Assembly (NCBI RefSeq): GCF_014851765.1
Contig: NZ_JACVAI010000003.1
Span: forward strand, 310,001 to 374,000
Origin: Pseudomonas sp. PDM04
Lineage (GTDB): Bacteria > Pseudomonadota > Gammaproteobacteria > Pseudomonadales > Pseudomonadaceae
Length of the DNA stretch: 64,000 nucleotides
Direction of reading: 5' to 3'
Below the pieces are notes generated by a model, which saw only the letters and a list, made by a program, of their open reading frames with translations, was not told the origin of the DNA and did no database searches. Of this stretch, positions 35,790-45,543 are shown piece by piece. Position numbers and translations under genes: made by a program. Each line of letters starts with the position of its first letter. The stretch's first letter is position 1.

Positions 35790-37549
35790 GGGGCAGGCGC
35801 CTCCGGATCGATGGGCAGGGTGAGGGCAAAGACCGCGCCGTTGGCATGATTGTCGGCGCTCAGGCGGCCGCCCGATTCGTGCACGATGGCGAAGGATACG
35901 GCCAGGCCGATGCCCAGGCCATCGCCCACCGGTTTGGTGGTGAAAAACGGGTCGAAGACTTTCGCCAGATTTTCCTCGGCGATGCCGCTGCCGTTGTCGA
36001 TCACACTCAGGCGCCACAGATGATCGTCGGCTTCGAGGCGGATTTCCAGACGTTTGCAGGGGACGTCCTGCATCGCGTCCAGGGCGTTGCGCAGCAGGTT
36101 GATCAGCACCTGTTCCAGGCGGATCGCATCGCCGCGCACCCACGCCGGCCGAGTCAGGTGCAGCACGGTGCTGACCTGTTCGTCGCGCAGGCGGGTGTCG
36201 AGCAATTGCAGGGATTGATCGACCACCGCGGCCAGGTCCAGGCGTTCGCGCAAGCCGCTGGGGCTCTTGCGGGCGAAGGTTTTCAGGTGGCCGGTGAGGG
36301 CGGCCATGCGCGTCAGCATCTCATCCACCGGTTTCAACGCCTTGTAGGCGTCGTCCACGCGGCCGTGATCGAGCAGCAGGCGCAAGGTTGCCAACTGCAT
36401 GCGTTGTGCGGTCAGCGGCTGGTTGATTTCATGGGCCAGCGCCGCCGACATCTGCCCCAGCGCCGCGAGCTTGGCCGATTGCACCAGGCCGTCCTGGGCA
36501 GTGCGCAGGTCGCGGGTACGTTCTTCCACCAGGCGTTCGAGTTCCTCGCGGCTGCGCTGGCGCATTTTCGCCAGGCGCCAGCGCTGGGAGAGAAACAGCA
36601 GCAGGAACACCAGGGTCAGCCACACACCGGCGGCGGCGAGCGCGGCGTTGCGCGTGTCTTCGAAGGCGACCTGCGGACGGCGCAGCAGGTGCAGGGTCCA
36701 GCCCTCGGTACTCAACGGCAGGGATTCCCACAGGTAGTCGGCGTTGCCATCCGGGCCGTCGACCCGTGCCAGTTGACTGTTGTCGTCGAAACGGCGCAGC
36801 GACTGATGCTCGAGCACGGTCAGCGGCTGCTTGTCGTACTGGCGGGTGGTCTTGAGTTCGGCGTGATCGCTGTCGCTCAACGGGTTCAGCAGGCGATAAC
36901 GCCAGCCCGGCTGGTTGGCGATGAACACGATCCCGCGGGCATCGCTGACCAGCAAGGTATCGCTGCCCTGGCGCCACTCGCGCTCAAGTTCGGGAAATTC
37001 GAGCTTGACCACCATCGCTCCGAGGAACTGGCCATCGTCACCGGTGACCGCGCTGGACAGGAAGTAACCCGGAATCCCGCTGGTCACCCCCACCGCATAA
37101 AAGCGCCCGGTGCCCTGGGTGCGGGTCTGGTTGAAGTACGGACGGAAACCGTAGTTGTGGCCGACGTAGCTGCTGGACAGGCGCCAGTTGCTGGCCGCCA
37201 CGGCGAGCCCGGTGTGGTCGAGCAATTCGAGGGTCGAGGATTGCGCCGCGCCGTTGATTTGTTCCAGCTTGCGGTTCAGCGCGTCCTGCTGTTCGCCCGT
37301 GACCGGCCCCTTGAGTGCCGAACGCAACTCCGGATCCAGCGCCAGCACGGCGGGCAGGGCGCGGTAACGTTCGATCAGGGTGTGCAGGGAGGTGGCGTAC
37401 AAGCCCAATTGCTGACTGGCCCGGGCAGCATCTTCCACCAGCGCCTGACGCTCGGCGTGACGCATGGCCAGGGTGGCGGCGATCACGGTGCCGGCGAGGA
37501 TCAGCAGGGTGTAGACCGTCAAGCGCAGGGCACGGTAAGTCGGAATCAT
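35774..37549 (-). CDS. DctB/MifS-like sensor histidine kinase
   Basis: A 591-residue membrane kinase. Transmembrane helices near residues 8-28 and 300-320 enclose a periplasmic dCache-like sensor (ERYRALPAVLALDPELRSAL near 60, FYAVGVTSGIPGYFLS near 155). A coiled coil (EELERLVEERTRDLRTAQDG) leads to the H box SAALAHEINQPLTA and ATPase boxes LINLLRNALDAM, DNGSGI and GDGLGIGLAVS. The layout matches C4-dicarboxylate/alpha-ketoglutarate sensors. It is coupled to the regulator gene by overlap and lies next to the transporter it presumably controls. Confidence 0.9.
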   Translation of the reverse strand: MIPTYRALRLTVYTLLILAGTVIAATLAMRHAERQALVEDAARASQQLGLYATSLHTLIERYRALPAVLALDPELRSALKGPVTGEQQDALNRKLEQINGAAQSSTLELLDHTGLAVAASNWRLSSSYVGHNYGFRPYFNQTRTQGTGRFYAVGVTSGIPGYFLSSAVTGDDGQFLGAMVVKLEFPELEREWRQGSDTLLVSDARGIVFIANQPGWRYRLLNPLSDSDHAELKTTRQYDKQPLTVLEHQSLRRFDDNSQLARVDGPDGNADYLWESLPLSTEGWTLHLLRRPQVAFEDTRNAALAAAGVWLTLVFLLLFLSQRWRLAKMRQRSREELERLVEERTRDLRTAQDGLVQSAKLAALGQMSAALAHEINQPLTAQRMQLATLRLLLDHGRVDDAYKALKPVDEMLTRMAALTGHLKTFARKSPSGLRERLDLAAVVDQSLQLLDTRLRDEQVSTVLHLTRPAWVRGDAIRLEQVLINLLRNALDAMQDVPCKRLEIRLEADDHLWRLSVIDNGSGIAEENLAKVFDPFFTTKPVGDGLGIGLAVSFAIVHESGGRLSADNHANGAVFALTLPIDPEAPAPCSIQ

Positions 37550-37654
37550 GGGACGCGAGTCGAGCCGGGTGATGGGAGGCGCAAGATAGCATGCGGGCTA
37601 TCTGGCGCCAGTGGTCATTGTCCGGTTCGCTCACTCGGGTCGTATTGACCTGGG

Positions 37655-40600
37655 TTAATGTCGCGTCCAGGGGTTTCGTCGTGCAGTGGTCGGCGGTGCC
37701 TCGAACAGATCGTTTTCGTCGAAGTGGATGCTGTACCAGATGCGGTACTGCTGTTCCCGGCGCAAGGGTTTGAGTTCGGCGTCCGGGCCCTGGGGCATTT
37801 TTTTTGCCAGGATGGTCTGGGTCGGCCGCCCGGCGGCGTCGTAGAACTGCTTGTCGTGATACTGGAATTCGCGCAGCGACTGGTCCTGGATGCGCCGAAA
37901 GCTGTCGGCGAAGTAGGGCCGGTAGATCCGCACTTTCTCGCCCTTGTTGTTGTATTCGACCGGTTCGCTGACCCGCCAGCGCCGGACGGCTTCGGCTTCT
38001 TCCGGTACGCCGTCCTTGAGTTTCAGCGTGCCGTCGTCTGCCACCACCCACGCCTTGCCGGGCTCGACTTCCTGTTTGGCCTGCAACACACGGCTGAAGC
38101 CGTCCTGATGGAGGATGGCGATGCGGATCTGCAACTCCGGGTCTCCTGGATAACGATCGGCCTGCAACGTCGCGACGTGCACCGGTTCGCGGTGGGCGTC
38201 GTCGACGTATTGCTGCAGCAGTTGTTCGTGTGCGTCCGGGGCCGTCACCTGCGACAAGTGCTGGCGAGCACGATCGCACAGGTGTCCGTCGGGTAACACG
38301 AAACCTGCCGCCAGCGCCCAGTCGAACCATTCGCCCTGGGGAGATTGAGTGGCCGGAACACGGCCCATCCAGCTGAAGGCATCGCTGAACATGGCCATGG
38401 CGTAATTGCCGATGGCGAGCCTGGGCGTTTCGATGGCGTGTGCCGGGCTGCGGTCCTCGGGTCGCTCATAGTCGTCCAGTGAATGGAAGCCGACCTCCTC
38501 ACCCATTTCCGTGCCGTAAAAGCTGGTCACCAGGGGTTCGCCGAACGCGTTGTACCGCGCTTCCTGGGTATTCTGGTTGGGGTCCAGGATGGCTTGGGGG
38601 AGAAAGGTGCGGTAATCGAGGTCAACGATTTGCGTGACGCAGCCGTCCGGCAATTCAATCGCAACGTGGACACACATATGCCGGTCGTACGCGACGTTGG
38701 TGATGCCGTGGCTTTTGGTCTGCTGGAAGCGGTCCACGTTGTAGAACCACGGCGCGCCCATGTAATGCGGGAACCCGCGACGGATTGACCACAGGTAGTT
38801 CTTCGCCTCGTCCGGATCATCCGGGACCGGCTGCTCAACTTCCGGCAGGAACAGGTCCATGATGTGGTAACCGACCTCCGGGGATTCGAGCTTCTCCTTC
38901 AGGTTGAACGGCATGTTGCCGTCTTCATCCTTGAGCTTGTCATAGGCGCTCAGCGCATGGGCATCCAGTTCGGCGATCTCGACGTAGCCGGACAGCGCCT
39001 GCACGGTGGCCACGCCCTTGGGCAGTAACTGGTTGGTGCCAGGCTCGAGGTAGAACTGCATGGACAGGCCGGCGAGCACCGATTGCCTGGCCCACTCGCC
39101 GTCGTCCTCGCTCCACTCGACGAAGTTATCGTGGCTGATGTCTTCGCTTTTCAGTTGGGCCTTGTCCAGCACCAGGGCATTGATGCGTTCCCGGTAGGGC
39201 AAGCCCAGCCGGTAGGGCATCCCCGGTTTCCAGGTCGCTTCGTCATACACATGGGCGTACTGGGTTTTCACTTCGGTCAGGTACCAGCATTGCTGGGCCG
39301 GATCGTGGGCGTCCGTCCAGTAGCGGTTTTCGTGCTCGTCGTCGAAGGGGGGGGCGGCGTCGGTTCGGCGCCGCGCGTAATAAACGACGAACTTGTGGAT
39401 CACATCGCCAAACTCGTCCCATCTCAGGTTCAGCGTGTGTTCGCAACGAGGGTCGTCCGGCATTTGCGGTTCATATTGATAGCTGATCGATTCCAGGGCC
39501 ATGGGTTGCAGCACGCTGTAAAGGTCATGCTCGCCTTTGGCGCGCAGCAGGCGCACCTGATAGCGATGTTCAGCCACGGTATAGGGCACCTGTGGGTCAT
39601 CCGCCGCGAACACTTCGGTGCGCAGCACCGATCCGCTCAGCGCACGGGCAATCTCGCGGGCGGTGGGCGCGTCCGGTTCGAACGGTTCGGCGGCCCGGTC
39701 GCGCAGGTGAAAGCGCTCCAGTCGGGTCGCTCGCAGGGCCTGCGCTTCGGTGTCGTCGGCGTAGTAGCCATCCCTTGCCTGATCGATGAACTTGCCAATG
39801 TGAAACCAGGTCTTGTGCAGGATCGGTGCGGTGAACCCTTCGCTCGCCCGTTGCGCTGGGGTGGCTTCGGTGTCGGTCTGCAGCAACAGGCCGAAGCCTC
39901 GGAACTCGCGCTCGTGGGGGTCGTAGTAACCCTGTCGGTAGCTGATGAGCTGGGTCAGTCGATTACCGGTGATTTCATCGACCTGGGTCTGGCGTTTGAC
40001 CAGGTGCATGGCGAACGGCACGCCGGACTCCACCACCCGGTCCTTGTCGATGAGGTGCTGTTGGTATTCTTCGTCGAGGAATTCCTGGGCCGAGCTGCGA
40101 TAGTCGATGAGGCTCAGTGCCCCCATGTTGTTATTGCTGCGATTGACCAGGTAGGGCTTGGCGCGCACGAAGTCACAGCGCCAGTGTTGCGCAGTCATGT
40201 GCGGTTTGGTCAGGATCACACTGGTACAGCCCAGCCCCAGCAGATCCGCGGTGGTGACCTGGCACAGGCGGTCGTAGCGCACGCCTTCGGGCCAGGGCAC
40301 GTCGACGGATTCGGCGGCGAAGCCCTGGCCGCAGCGGTTCATGAACACGCGCATGCAGTCCGATTCCAGGTAGATCAGGTCGGTGGCGCCGGAACCGTCC
40401 AGGTCCGCCAGCAGGACCCGTGCGGCACTGAAATCGGCGTAGGCGAAGGTCGGCGAGTCGAGCACGATGCGCTTGCCGAAACGCCCGTGACCGAGGTTGG
40501 GCCAGCATTCCAGGCTATCGTGACGCAGGCGGAACAAGTGCTGCTTGCCGCTGCCCAGTACATCGCTGAATCCCACGACTTCTGTTTCCCAATCGCCCGG

Positions 40601-42298
40601 CGCGGGCAAGACATCGTCTTCGTCGTGGGGCACGTTCCTGCCGACGGTGAAACCGTTGTCGTCCCCCAGGTTGGTGTACAGACGCACGCTGTTGCTGCCG
40701 ATCAGGGCCACGTGCGTACGGCCGTCACCGACCAGGTCGGCCATTTGTGCCTGGGGATGAAAATACTCCAGCGGAAAGGCTTTAAAGGGGATGAACGTCG
40801 ACCATTCGCGGTCGGGGTTCAGGGTGAAGCAGCCATTGATCATGGGGGCGTGCAGGCCCCATTCCAGCTTGCCGTCACCGTTGAGGTCGCTGAGGGTCTG
40901 GCGAATCGACTTGCTGCTGTCGGCCACCGGGATGTACGGCAACGCCTTCAATTCGCCGTAGCGCACGTCATCGCCCAGGCTGTCCGCCCGCAAGGGTTCG
41001 CGGTAATACCAGGCCTTGTCGTAGCGGCACAGCATTCCCGGCATGCCTTTGCCGTACAAATCCGCCATTTGATAACGCTGGCCGTCGTTGAGCCCCGGCA
41101 TTTGCGGGAACGCCTGCCAGCCTGGCGCACGCCCTTCGTCAAGATCGAAGGGCGCGTAGTTGAATTCCATCGGTGGCCGGCTTTCGACCTGGCCCTGGTT
41201 GTCGTAGGCCTGGAGGTGGGCGGCGGTCAGTTGGCTGTAACCGAGGGCCGTCTGGCGGTGTTGCAGAAGCAGCCGTTGCACCAGGACCGGGGCACTGCCC
41301 AGCTCGACGGGGAAGTGGTGAAACATCAATACCTGGCGACAGAGGCGGCGGGTGCCCAGCTCAAACCCGTAGTCGTAGTTCCAGAACGGATCGCTGCGCT
41401 CCAGCCACTCGCCGAACTGATCGCCATCCTCCAGATACGGCGGGCCGTAGACCGGTGTCTGGGTCAGGTCGTGGGCACGTTCGCCGTAATCGAACAGCAG
41501 GTGAAAGAGGAACTGCACGCTGGCCCAACCGCCGGCTTGCAGGCAATACAGGTCGGCTTCGGCCTGTGCGTTGCCATAGAGCACCCGGTGCACATAGCGT
41601 TGGGCGCGATAGTCACGGCCCTGGTGGGCGTCGGGCCCTCCCGTGTCGGCCTTGTACTCGTACACAATGTGCTGGCCGCGCGGGTCGACCGTCTCGTCCA
41701 GCAGCCAGACCCCGACCCGTTCGGGTTTCTGCGGCTGGCTCTCGTCCCTGGGCTCGGCCCGACGCGAATCCAGCGTCTTGCCGTAGACATGGGTGTTGCC
41801 ATCGGCGCTCTGGATCTTCCAGAACCCGGCCACGTCGTCGTCATTGACCCAGCGCTCGATCTTGGCGAAACCGCCCTCGATCCTCGGGTGGTACACCATC
41901 ACCTGGTAAGCCGTGGTGCCGATTTTGTCCGGGCGGGTGATCAGTTCGCCCTGGTTGTCCAGCTCCGGCATCCAGGTTTCGCCATCGGGGCCGATGATCA
42001 GGTCCTTGTTGGCTTCGTACACCGGCACGCCCTTGCTGGTGCGCAACGTGATGGCATTGACGGTCAAATGCCAGCCCATGCCGAACAGGCTGTTGCCCAC
42101 ATGGCTGCTGTAGCCCAGTGACAGCGCCGGCACCCGATCACGGTTGGGGGCGGTGGAAATCGGCAGTGGCAAGTTCAGCGACGCCGAACCGGTCGTGCCC
42201 ACCGGCCCCCAGCCGCCAAAACTGGCAATGGCGCCGCCAATTTTTGGCTGGGTCGGGGCGGTGATGTTGATCGTGCCTTTTTGTTCTTCTGTGGCCAT
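37655..42298 (-). CDS. Insecticidal toxin complex B subunit (TcB/TcaC/SpvB-like)
   Basis: A 1547-residue protein without signal peptide. The N-terminal SpvB domain (about residues 15-330) begins SFGGWGPVGTTGSASLNLPLP and includes GMGWHLTVNAITLR. FG-GAP/VCBS-like beta-propeller blades follow (DLYGKGMPGML near 409, DLNGDGKLEWG near 470, DLVGDGRTHVALIG near 519, DLDGSGATDLIY near 634), then TcdB middle domains to about 1050 and a beta-rich C-terminal region ending like known B subunits. TcB joins TcA to TcC, helps enclose the toxic part, and gates the channel. The start at 42298 has AGGTGG at 9 nt; 42337 is less likely. It is separated from the TcA genes by 10 kb, shares their upstream motif, and no TcC follows. 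Confidence 0.92.
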   Translation of the reverse strand: MATEEQKGTINITAPTQPKIGGAIASFGGWGPVGTTGSASLNLPLPISTAPNRDRVPALSLGYSSHVGNSLFGMGWHLTVNAITLRTSKGVPVYEANKDLIIGPDGETWMPELDNQGELITRPDKIGTTAYQVMVYHPRIEGGFAKIERWVNDDDVAGFWKIQSADGNTHVYGKTLDSRRAEPRDESQPQKPERVGVWLLDETVDPRGQHIVYEYKADTGGPDAHQGRDYRAQRYVHRVLYGNAQAEADLYCLQAGGWASVQFLFHLLFDYGERAHDLTQTPVYGPPYLEDGDQFGEWLERSDPFWNYDYGFELGTRRLCRQVLMFHHFPVELGSAPVLVQRLLLQHRQTALGYSQLTAAHLQAYDNQGQVESRPPMEFNYAPFDLDEGRAPGWQAFPQMPGLNDGQRYQMADLYGKGMPGMLCRYDKAWYYREPLRADSLGDDVRYGELKALPYIPVADSSKSIRQTLSDLNGDGKLEWGLHAPMINGCFTLNPDREWSTFIPFKAFPLEYFHPQAQMADLVGDGRTHVALIGSNSVRLYTNLGDDNGFTVGRNVPHDEDDVLPAPGDWETEVVGFSDVLGSGKQHLFRLRHDSLECWPNLGHGRFGKRIVLDSPTFAYADFSAARVLLADLDGSGATDLIYLESDCMRVFMNRCGQGFAAESVDVPWPEGVRYDRLCQVTTADLLGLGCTSVILTKPHMTAQHWRCDFVRAKPYLVNRSNNNMGALSLIDYRSSAQEFLDEEYQQHLIDKDRVVESGVPFAMHLVKRQTQVDEITGNRLTQLISYRQGYYDPHEREFRGFGLLLQTDTEATPAQRASEGFTAPILHKTWFHIGKFIDQARDGYYADDTEAQALRATRLERFHLRDRAAEPFEPDAPTAREIARALSGSVLRTEVFAADDPQVPYTVAEHRYQVRLLRAKGEHDLYSVLQPMALESISYQYEPQMPDDPRCEHTLNLRWDEFGDVIHKFVVYYARRRTDAAPPFDDEHENRYWTDAHDPAQQCWYLTEVKTQYAHVYDEATWKPGMPYRLGLPYRERINALVLDKAQLKSEDISHDNFVEWSEDDGEWARQSVLAGLSMQFYLEPGTNQLLPKGVATVQALSGYVEIAELDAHALSAYDKLKDEDGNMPFNLKEKLESPEVGYHIMDLFLPEVEQPVPDDPDEAKNYLWSIRRGFPHYMGAPWFYNVDRFQQTKSHGITNVAYDRHMCVHVAIELPDGCVTQIVDLDYRTFLPQAILDPNQNTQEARYNAFGEPLVTSFYGTEMGEEVGFHSLDDYERPEDRSPAHAIETPRLAIGNYAMAMFSDAFSWMGRVPATQSPQGEWFDWALAAGFVLPDGHLCDRARQHLSQVTAPDAHEQLLQQYVDDAHREPVHVATLQADRYPGDPELQIRIAILHQDGFSRVLQAKQEVEPGKAWVVADDGTLKLKDGVPEEAEAVRRWRVSEPVEYNNKGEKVRIYRPYFADSFRRIQDQSLREFQYHDKQFYDAAGRPTQTILAKKMPQGPDAELKPLRREQQYRIWYSIHFDENDLFEAPPTTARRNPWTRH

Positions 42299-42361
42299 TT
42301 CTGTTTCCACCTGACAAGGACACATGCGAGCAGTCAACTTATCAGGGGACGCGCAGGCTGT

Positions 42362-42383
42362 GACCTGTCACATCTGACAGGTC
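42362..42383 (-). promoter_or_regulatory. Shared Tc-regulon motif, copy 1 (TcB)
   Basis: GACCTGTCA, CATC, TGACAGGTC is a perfect 9-bp inverted repeat. The coding-strand core CTGTCAGATGTGACAG (42365-42380) lies 66 nt before the TcB start. Three other copies precede 48682, 50521 and 52158. Confidence 0.75.
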
Positions 42384-42421
42384 GGCGGTGTGAGCGATGA
42401 AACGGCACTTTTCCCATAGCG

Positions 42422-42459
42422 AAAAAAAACCGCCCCGTCGTTGCCGGCGGGGCGGTTTT
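42422..42459. terminator. Rho-independent terminator of the fumarase gene
   Basis: Stem AACCGCCCCG (42428-42437)/CGGGGCGGTT (42448-42457) with an A8 run on the left that gives T8 on the minus strand. It isolates the fumarase gene from TcB. Confidence 0.9.
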
Positions 42460-42479
42460 CAGGGGTGTTTCAGTGCAAC

Positions 42480-44003
42480 TTACTGCACTTCCACCGCCAG
42501 GTTTTCACTGATCTTTTTCTGCCAGATGGCAGGGCCAGTGATGTGCACCGATTCGCCCTTGCTGTCGACCGCAACGGTGACCGGCATGTCCTTGACCTCG
42601 AACTCGTAGATCGCTTCCATGCCCAGTTCGGCGAAGGCCACCACGTGGGATTTCTTGATCGCTTGCGCCACCAGGTAAGCCGCGCCGCCCACCGCCATCA
42701 GGTAGACGGCCTTGTGGTCCTTGATCGCGTCGATGGCGGTCGGGCCGCGCTCGGACTTGCCGATCATGCCCAGCAGGCCAGTCTGCTCGAGGATCTGACG
42801 GGTGAACTTGTCCATCCGCGTCGCAGTGGTCGGGCCTGCCGGGCCAACCACTTCTTCGCGCACCGGATCGACCGGGCCGACGTAATAGATGAAGCGACCC
42901 TTGAGGTCCACCGGCAGGCTTTCGCCCTTGTTCAGCATCTCGACCATGCGCTTGTGCGCTGCGTCGCGACCGGTGAGCATCTTGCCGTTGAGCAGGATGG
43001 TTTCACCCGGTTTCCAGCTCTGCACGTCTTCCGGGGTCAGCGTGTCGAGGTTGACGCGACGGGCCGACGGGCCGGCTTCCCAGACGATTTCCGGGTAGGC
43101 ATCCAGCGGTGGCGCTTCCAGCGAGGCCGGGCCGGAACCGTCGAGCACGAAGTGGGCATGACGGGTGGCGGCGCAGTTGGGGATCATGCAAACCGGCAAC
43201 GAAGCGGCGTGGGTCGGGTAGTCCATGATCTTCACGTCGAGCACGGTGGTCAGGCCGCCCAGGCCCTGGGCGCCGATGCCCAGCTGGTTGACCTTCTCGA
43301 ACAGTTCCAGGCGCATTTCTTCGATGCGGTTCTGTGGGCCACGGGCCTTCAGCTCGTGAATGTCGATGGATTCCATCAACACTTCCTTGGCCATCACCGC
43401 GGCTTTCTCGGCGGTACCGCCAATGCCGATGCCGAGCATGCCCGGTGGGCACCAGCCGGCACCCATGGTCGGAACGGTCTTCAGGACCCAGTCGACGATC
43501 GAGTCGGACGGGTTGAGCATGGCCATTTTCGATTTGTTCTCGGAACCGCCGCCCTTGGCCGCCACGTCCACTTCCACGGTGTTACCCGGAACGATGGAGT
43601 AATGGATCACGGCAGGGGTGTTGTCCTTGGTGTTTTTACGAGCGCCTGCCGGGTCGGCGAGGATCGAGGCACGCAGGACGTTTTCCGGCAGGTTGTAGGC
43701 GCGACGCACGCCTTCGTTGATCATGTCGTCCAGGCCCATGGTGGCGCCATCCCAGCGCACGTCCATGCCGACGCGGACAAACACTGTCACGATGCCGGTG
43801 TCCTGGCAGATCGGGCGGTGGCCGGTGGCGCACATGCGCGAGTTGATCAGGATTTGCGCCATCGAATCACGGGCAGCCGGCGATTCTTCGCGCAGGTAGG
43901 CCTCGTGCATCGCCTGGATGAAATCCACGGGGTGGTAGTAGGAAATGAATTGCAGGGCGTCGGCAACGCTCTGAATCAGGTCGTCTTGCTTGATCACGGT
44001 CAT
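42480..44003 (-). CDS. Class I (iron-sulfur) fumarate hydratase
   Basis: A 507-residue class I fumarase, hydrating fumarate to L-malate in the TCA cycle with a [4Fe-4S] cluster. The cluster Cys are visible in CQDTGIVTVF (near 80), GAGWCPPGMLGIGIGG (near 190) and CMIPNCAATRHAHF (near 275-290). The C-terminal beta domain begins near GPPSARRVNLDTLTPEDV. The length and pattern match FumA/FumB and PAO1 PA4333. GAGGAG precedes the ATG at 44003; an upstream ATG at 44033 has none. A long open frame on the opposite strand is a GC artefact. Divergent from sadC. Confidence 0.95.
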   Translation of the reverse strand: MTVIKQDDLIQSVADALQFISYYHPVDFIQAMHEAYLREESPAARDSMAQILINSRMCATGHRPICQDTGIVTVFVRVGMDVRWDGATMGLDDMINEGVRRAYNLPENVLRASILADPAGARKNTKDNTPAVIHYSIVPGNTVEVDVAAKGGGSENKSKMAMLNPSDSIVDWVLKTVPTMGAGWCPPGMLGIGIGGTAEKAAVMAKEVLMESIDIHELKARGPQNRIEEMRLELFEKVNQLGIGAQGLGGLTTVLDVKIMDYPTHAASLPVCMIPNCAATRHAHFVLDGSGPASLEAPPLDAYPEIVWEAGPSARRVNLDTLTPEDVQSWKPGETILLNGKMLTGRDAAHKRMVEMLNKGESLPVDLKGRFIYYVGPVDPVREEVVGPAGPTTATRMDKFTRQILEQTGLLGMIGKSERGPTAIDAIKDHKAVYLMAVGGAAYLVAQAIKKSHVVAFAELGMEAIYEFEVKDMPVTVAVDSKGESVHITGPAIWQKKISENLAVEVQ

Positions 44004-44388
44004 GAGTCGCGCTCCTCTAAAAGACGGGAACATTCAATAAGGTGCCGGCAGTTTGGGTGCATCGGTCGACTGTCAGCACCTTTCAAGGCACGCCGGGGCT
44101 GCTGGCGCGACGCTAAAAAGGCGCGGCAGTATACCGCGCCTCGAGGGGCGGTACACGTCCGGGCGGCTATTCATTGGTCGCATGAGCGGGCGGTCTGGCA
44201 GGATTGCTCGGGCGGAGCGGGCTGGCTCGCGAATGCGCTGGAACATTCAGCAGGGTATTGACCGACACTACGCTTTCGTCGGAATGCCGCCCGGACCAAG
44301 CCCGCTTCCACCGGGTACTGTTGACCGCTGCGGTGTCAAAAATTGAATGGTCATTTATCCGGCTCGCCACTAAAGTGGCAGCTGGTCT
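44004..44388. other. Divergent intergenic region between fumarase and sadC
   Basis: 385 bases holding the two promoters and a decayed REP pair (about 44209-44313, GGCTGGCTCGCGAATGCG and CGCCCGGACCAAGCCCGC). CTGTCAG at 44071 lacks the second half of the Tc motif. No gene is seen. Confidence 0.5.
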
Positions 44389-45543
44389 TTGGAGCAGGAC
44401 ACTCGCTCAGCCTCCTTTCCCACGGTGAGTCAACGATTGACCCATAACGCCATCCAGCGCCTGTTGCTCAAACGTTTTGCCCTCGCAGCCGGCACCTATG
44501 CCCTGGCCCTGATGTTGCTGTGGCTGGCTTTTTTTACCGGGCACTACCCTCATTCCCTGGCGAACGTCGCGGTCGGCAGTGCCCTGGTGGTCATCTGTCA
44601 GGCGACCTTGTTCGCCGTGTTCTACAGTGGCTGGAACCTGCGCTTTGCCGACCCCAGCCTGACCGAGGCGCAGGTACTGCTGGGGCTGGGCTGGCAATCC
44701 TGGCTGATCGCCCACCTGGATGAGGCCCGTGGCGCGTTCCTGGTGTTCTATGTGCTGATCCTGCTGTTCGGGTTGTTTCACCTGTCGCGCCGGGCCTTTG
44801 CGCGGTGTGCGCTGCTGGTGTTTTTCAGTTTCAGCGCGATCACGCTCTGGGAGGCCTACCACTTCCAGTTGGCCGATCCGGCGCTGGCGGTGTTGCAGGT
44901 GTGCGTGCTGTTCATCGTGCTGGTCTGGCTCGAGCTGTATGCGCGTCATGTCCAGGCCTCGCGCCAGCGGATGCGTCAGCGCCGTTTCGCCTTGCAGGCG
45001 CATCAGGACACCCTGCGCGGCATGATGCGCCAACTCGAAGACCTGGTGGCCACCGACGAATTGACCGGGCTGTTCAATCGCCGACATTTCCTGCGCCTGG
45101 CGTCCCGTGAGCTCGACACCATGGAGCCGGACGTCGTCCACGGCCTGGCGCTGATCGACCTCGACCATTTCAAGCGCATCAACGACGTGCATGGCCACGC
45201 GGCCGGCGACCAGGTGCTGCAAGCCTTTGCCGGCGTCGCCAGCGCCTGCCTGCGCGAAGGCGATGTGCTGGCGCGCTACGGCGGCGAAGAGTTCGTGGTG
45301 CTGCTGCCCGATTGCAGCCCGGAACGCCTGACCGCCTGTTGCGAGCGACTGCGAATCGCCTTTACCGACGTCCAGTTGATTGGCCTGACGGTGGGTAATC
45401 TCAGCCTGTCGGGTGGCATGACCCTGTTGATGCCGGGCGACGATCTGGACGACGCCCTGCAACGGGCCGATCAGGCGCTGTATCGCGCCAAGCGCGACGG
45501 CCGCAACCGTTGCGCGGCGGCGTGGGAGAACGTCGATGCCTGA
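44389..45543 (+). CDS. sadC: Membrane diguanylate cyclase SadC-like
   Basis: A 384-residue protein with about six hydrophobic helices in the first 190 residues and a C-terminal GGDEF domain. The active site reads GGEEF (RYGGEEFVVLLPD near 305), with DELTGLFNRRHF and DLDHFKRINDVHGHAAGD before it, so it should make c-di-GMP. An RxxD inhibitory site is not obvious. Its place between class I fumarase and a ferredoxin reductase is that of P. aeruginosa sadC (PA4332). No ATG is available: a TTG at 44389 or GTG at 44425 must start it, and neither has a strong ribosome site. Confidence 0.87.
   Translation: MEQDTRSASFPTVSQRLTHNAIQRLLLKRFALAAGTYALALMLLWLAFFTGHYPHSLANVAVGSALVVICQATLFAVFYSGWNLRFADPSLTEAQVLLGLGWQSWLIAHLDEARGAFLVFYVLILLFGLFHLSRRAFARCALLVFFSFSAITLWEAYHFQLADPALAVLQVCVLFIVLVWLELYARHVQASRQRMRQRRFALQAHQDTLRGMMRQLEDLVATDELTGLFNRRHFLRLASRELDTMEPDVVHGLALIDLDHFKRINDVHGHAAGDQVLQAFAGVASACLREGDVLARYGGEEFVVLLPDCSPERLTACCERLRIAFTDVQLIGLTVGNLSLSGGMTLLMPGDDLDDALQRADQALYRAKRDGRNRCAAAWENVDA

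Noticed and set aside
39083..42121. 1012-residue open frame opposite the TcB gene
   Set aside because: Shadow of the TcB reading frame in high-GC DNA; no domains and no ribosome site.
44071..44077. CTGTCAG upstream of the fumarase gene
   Set aside because: The second half-site is absent at the required spacing.
42441..44261. 606-residue open frame opposite the fumarase gene
   Set aside because: It is a GC-rich shadow frame: its protein is low-complexity His/Arg/Gly/Val sequence, while the minus strand encodes a complete fumarase.
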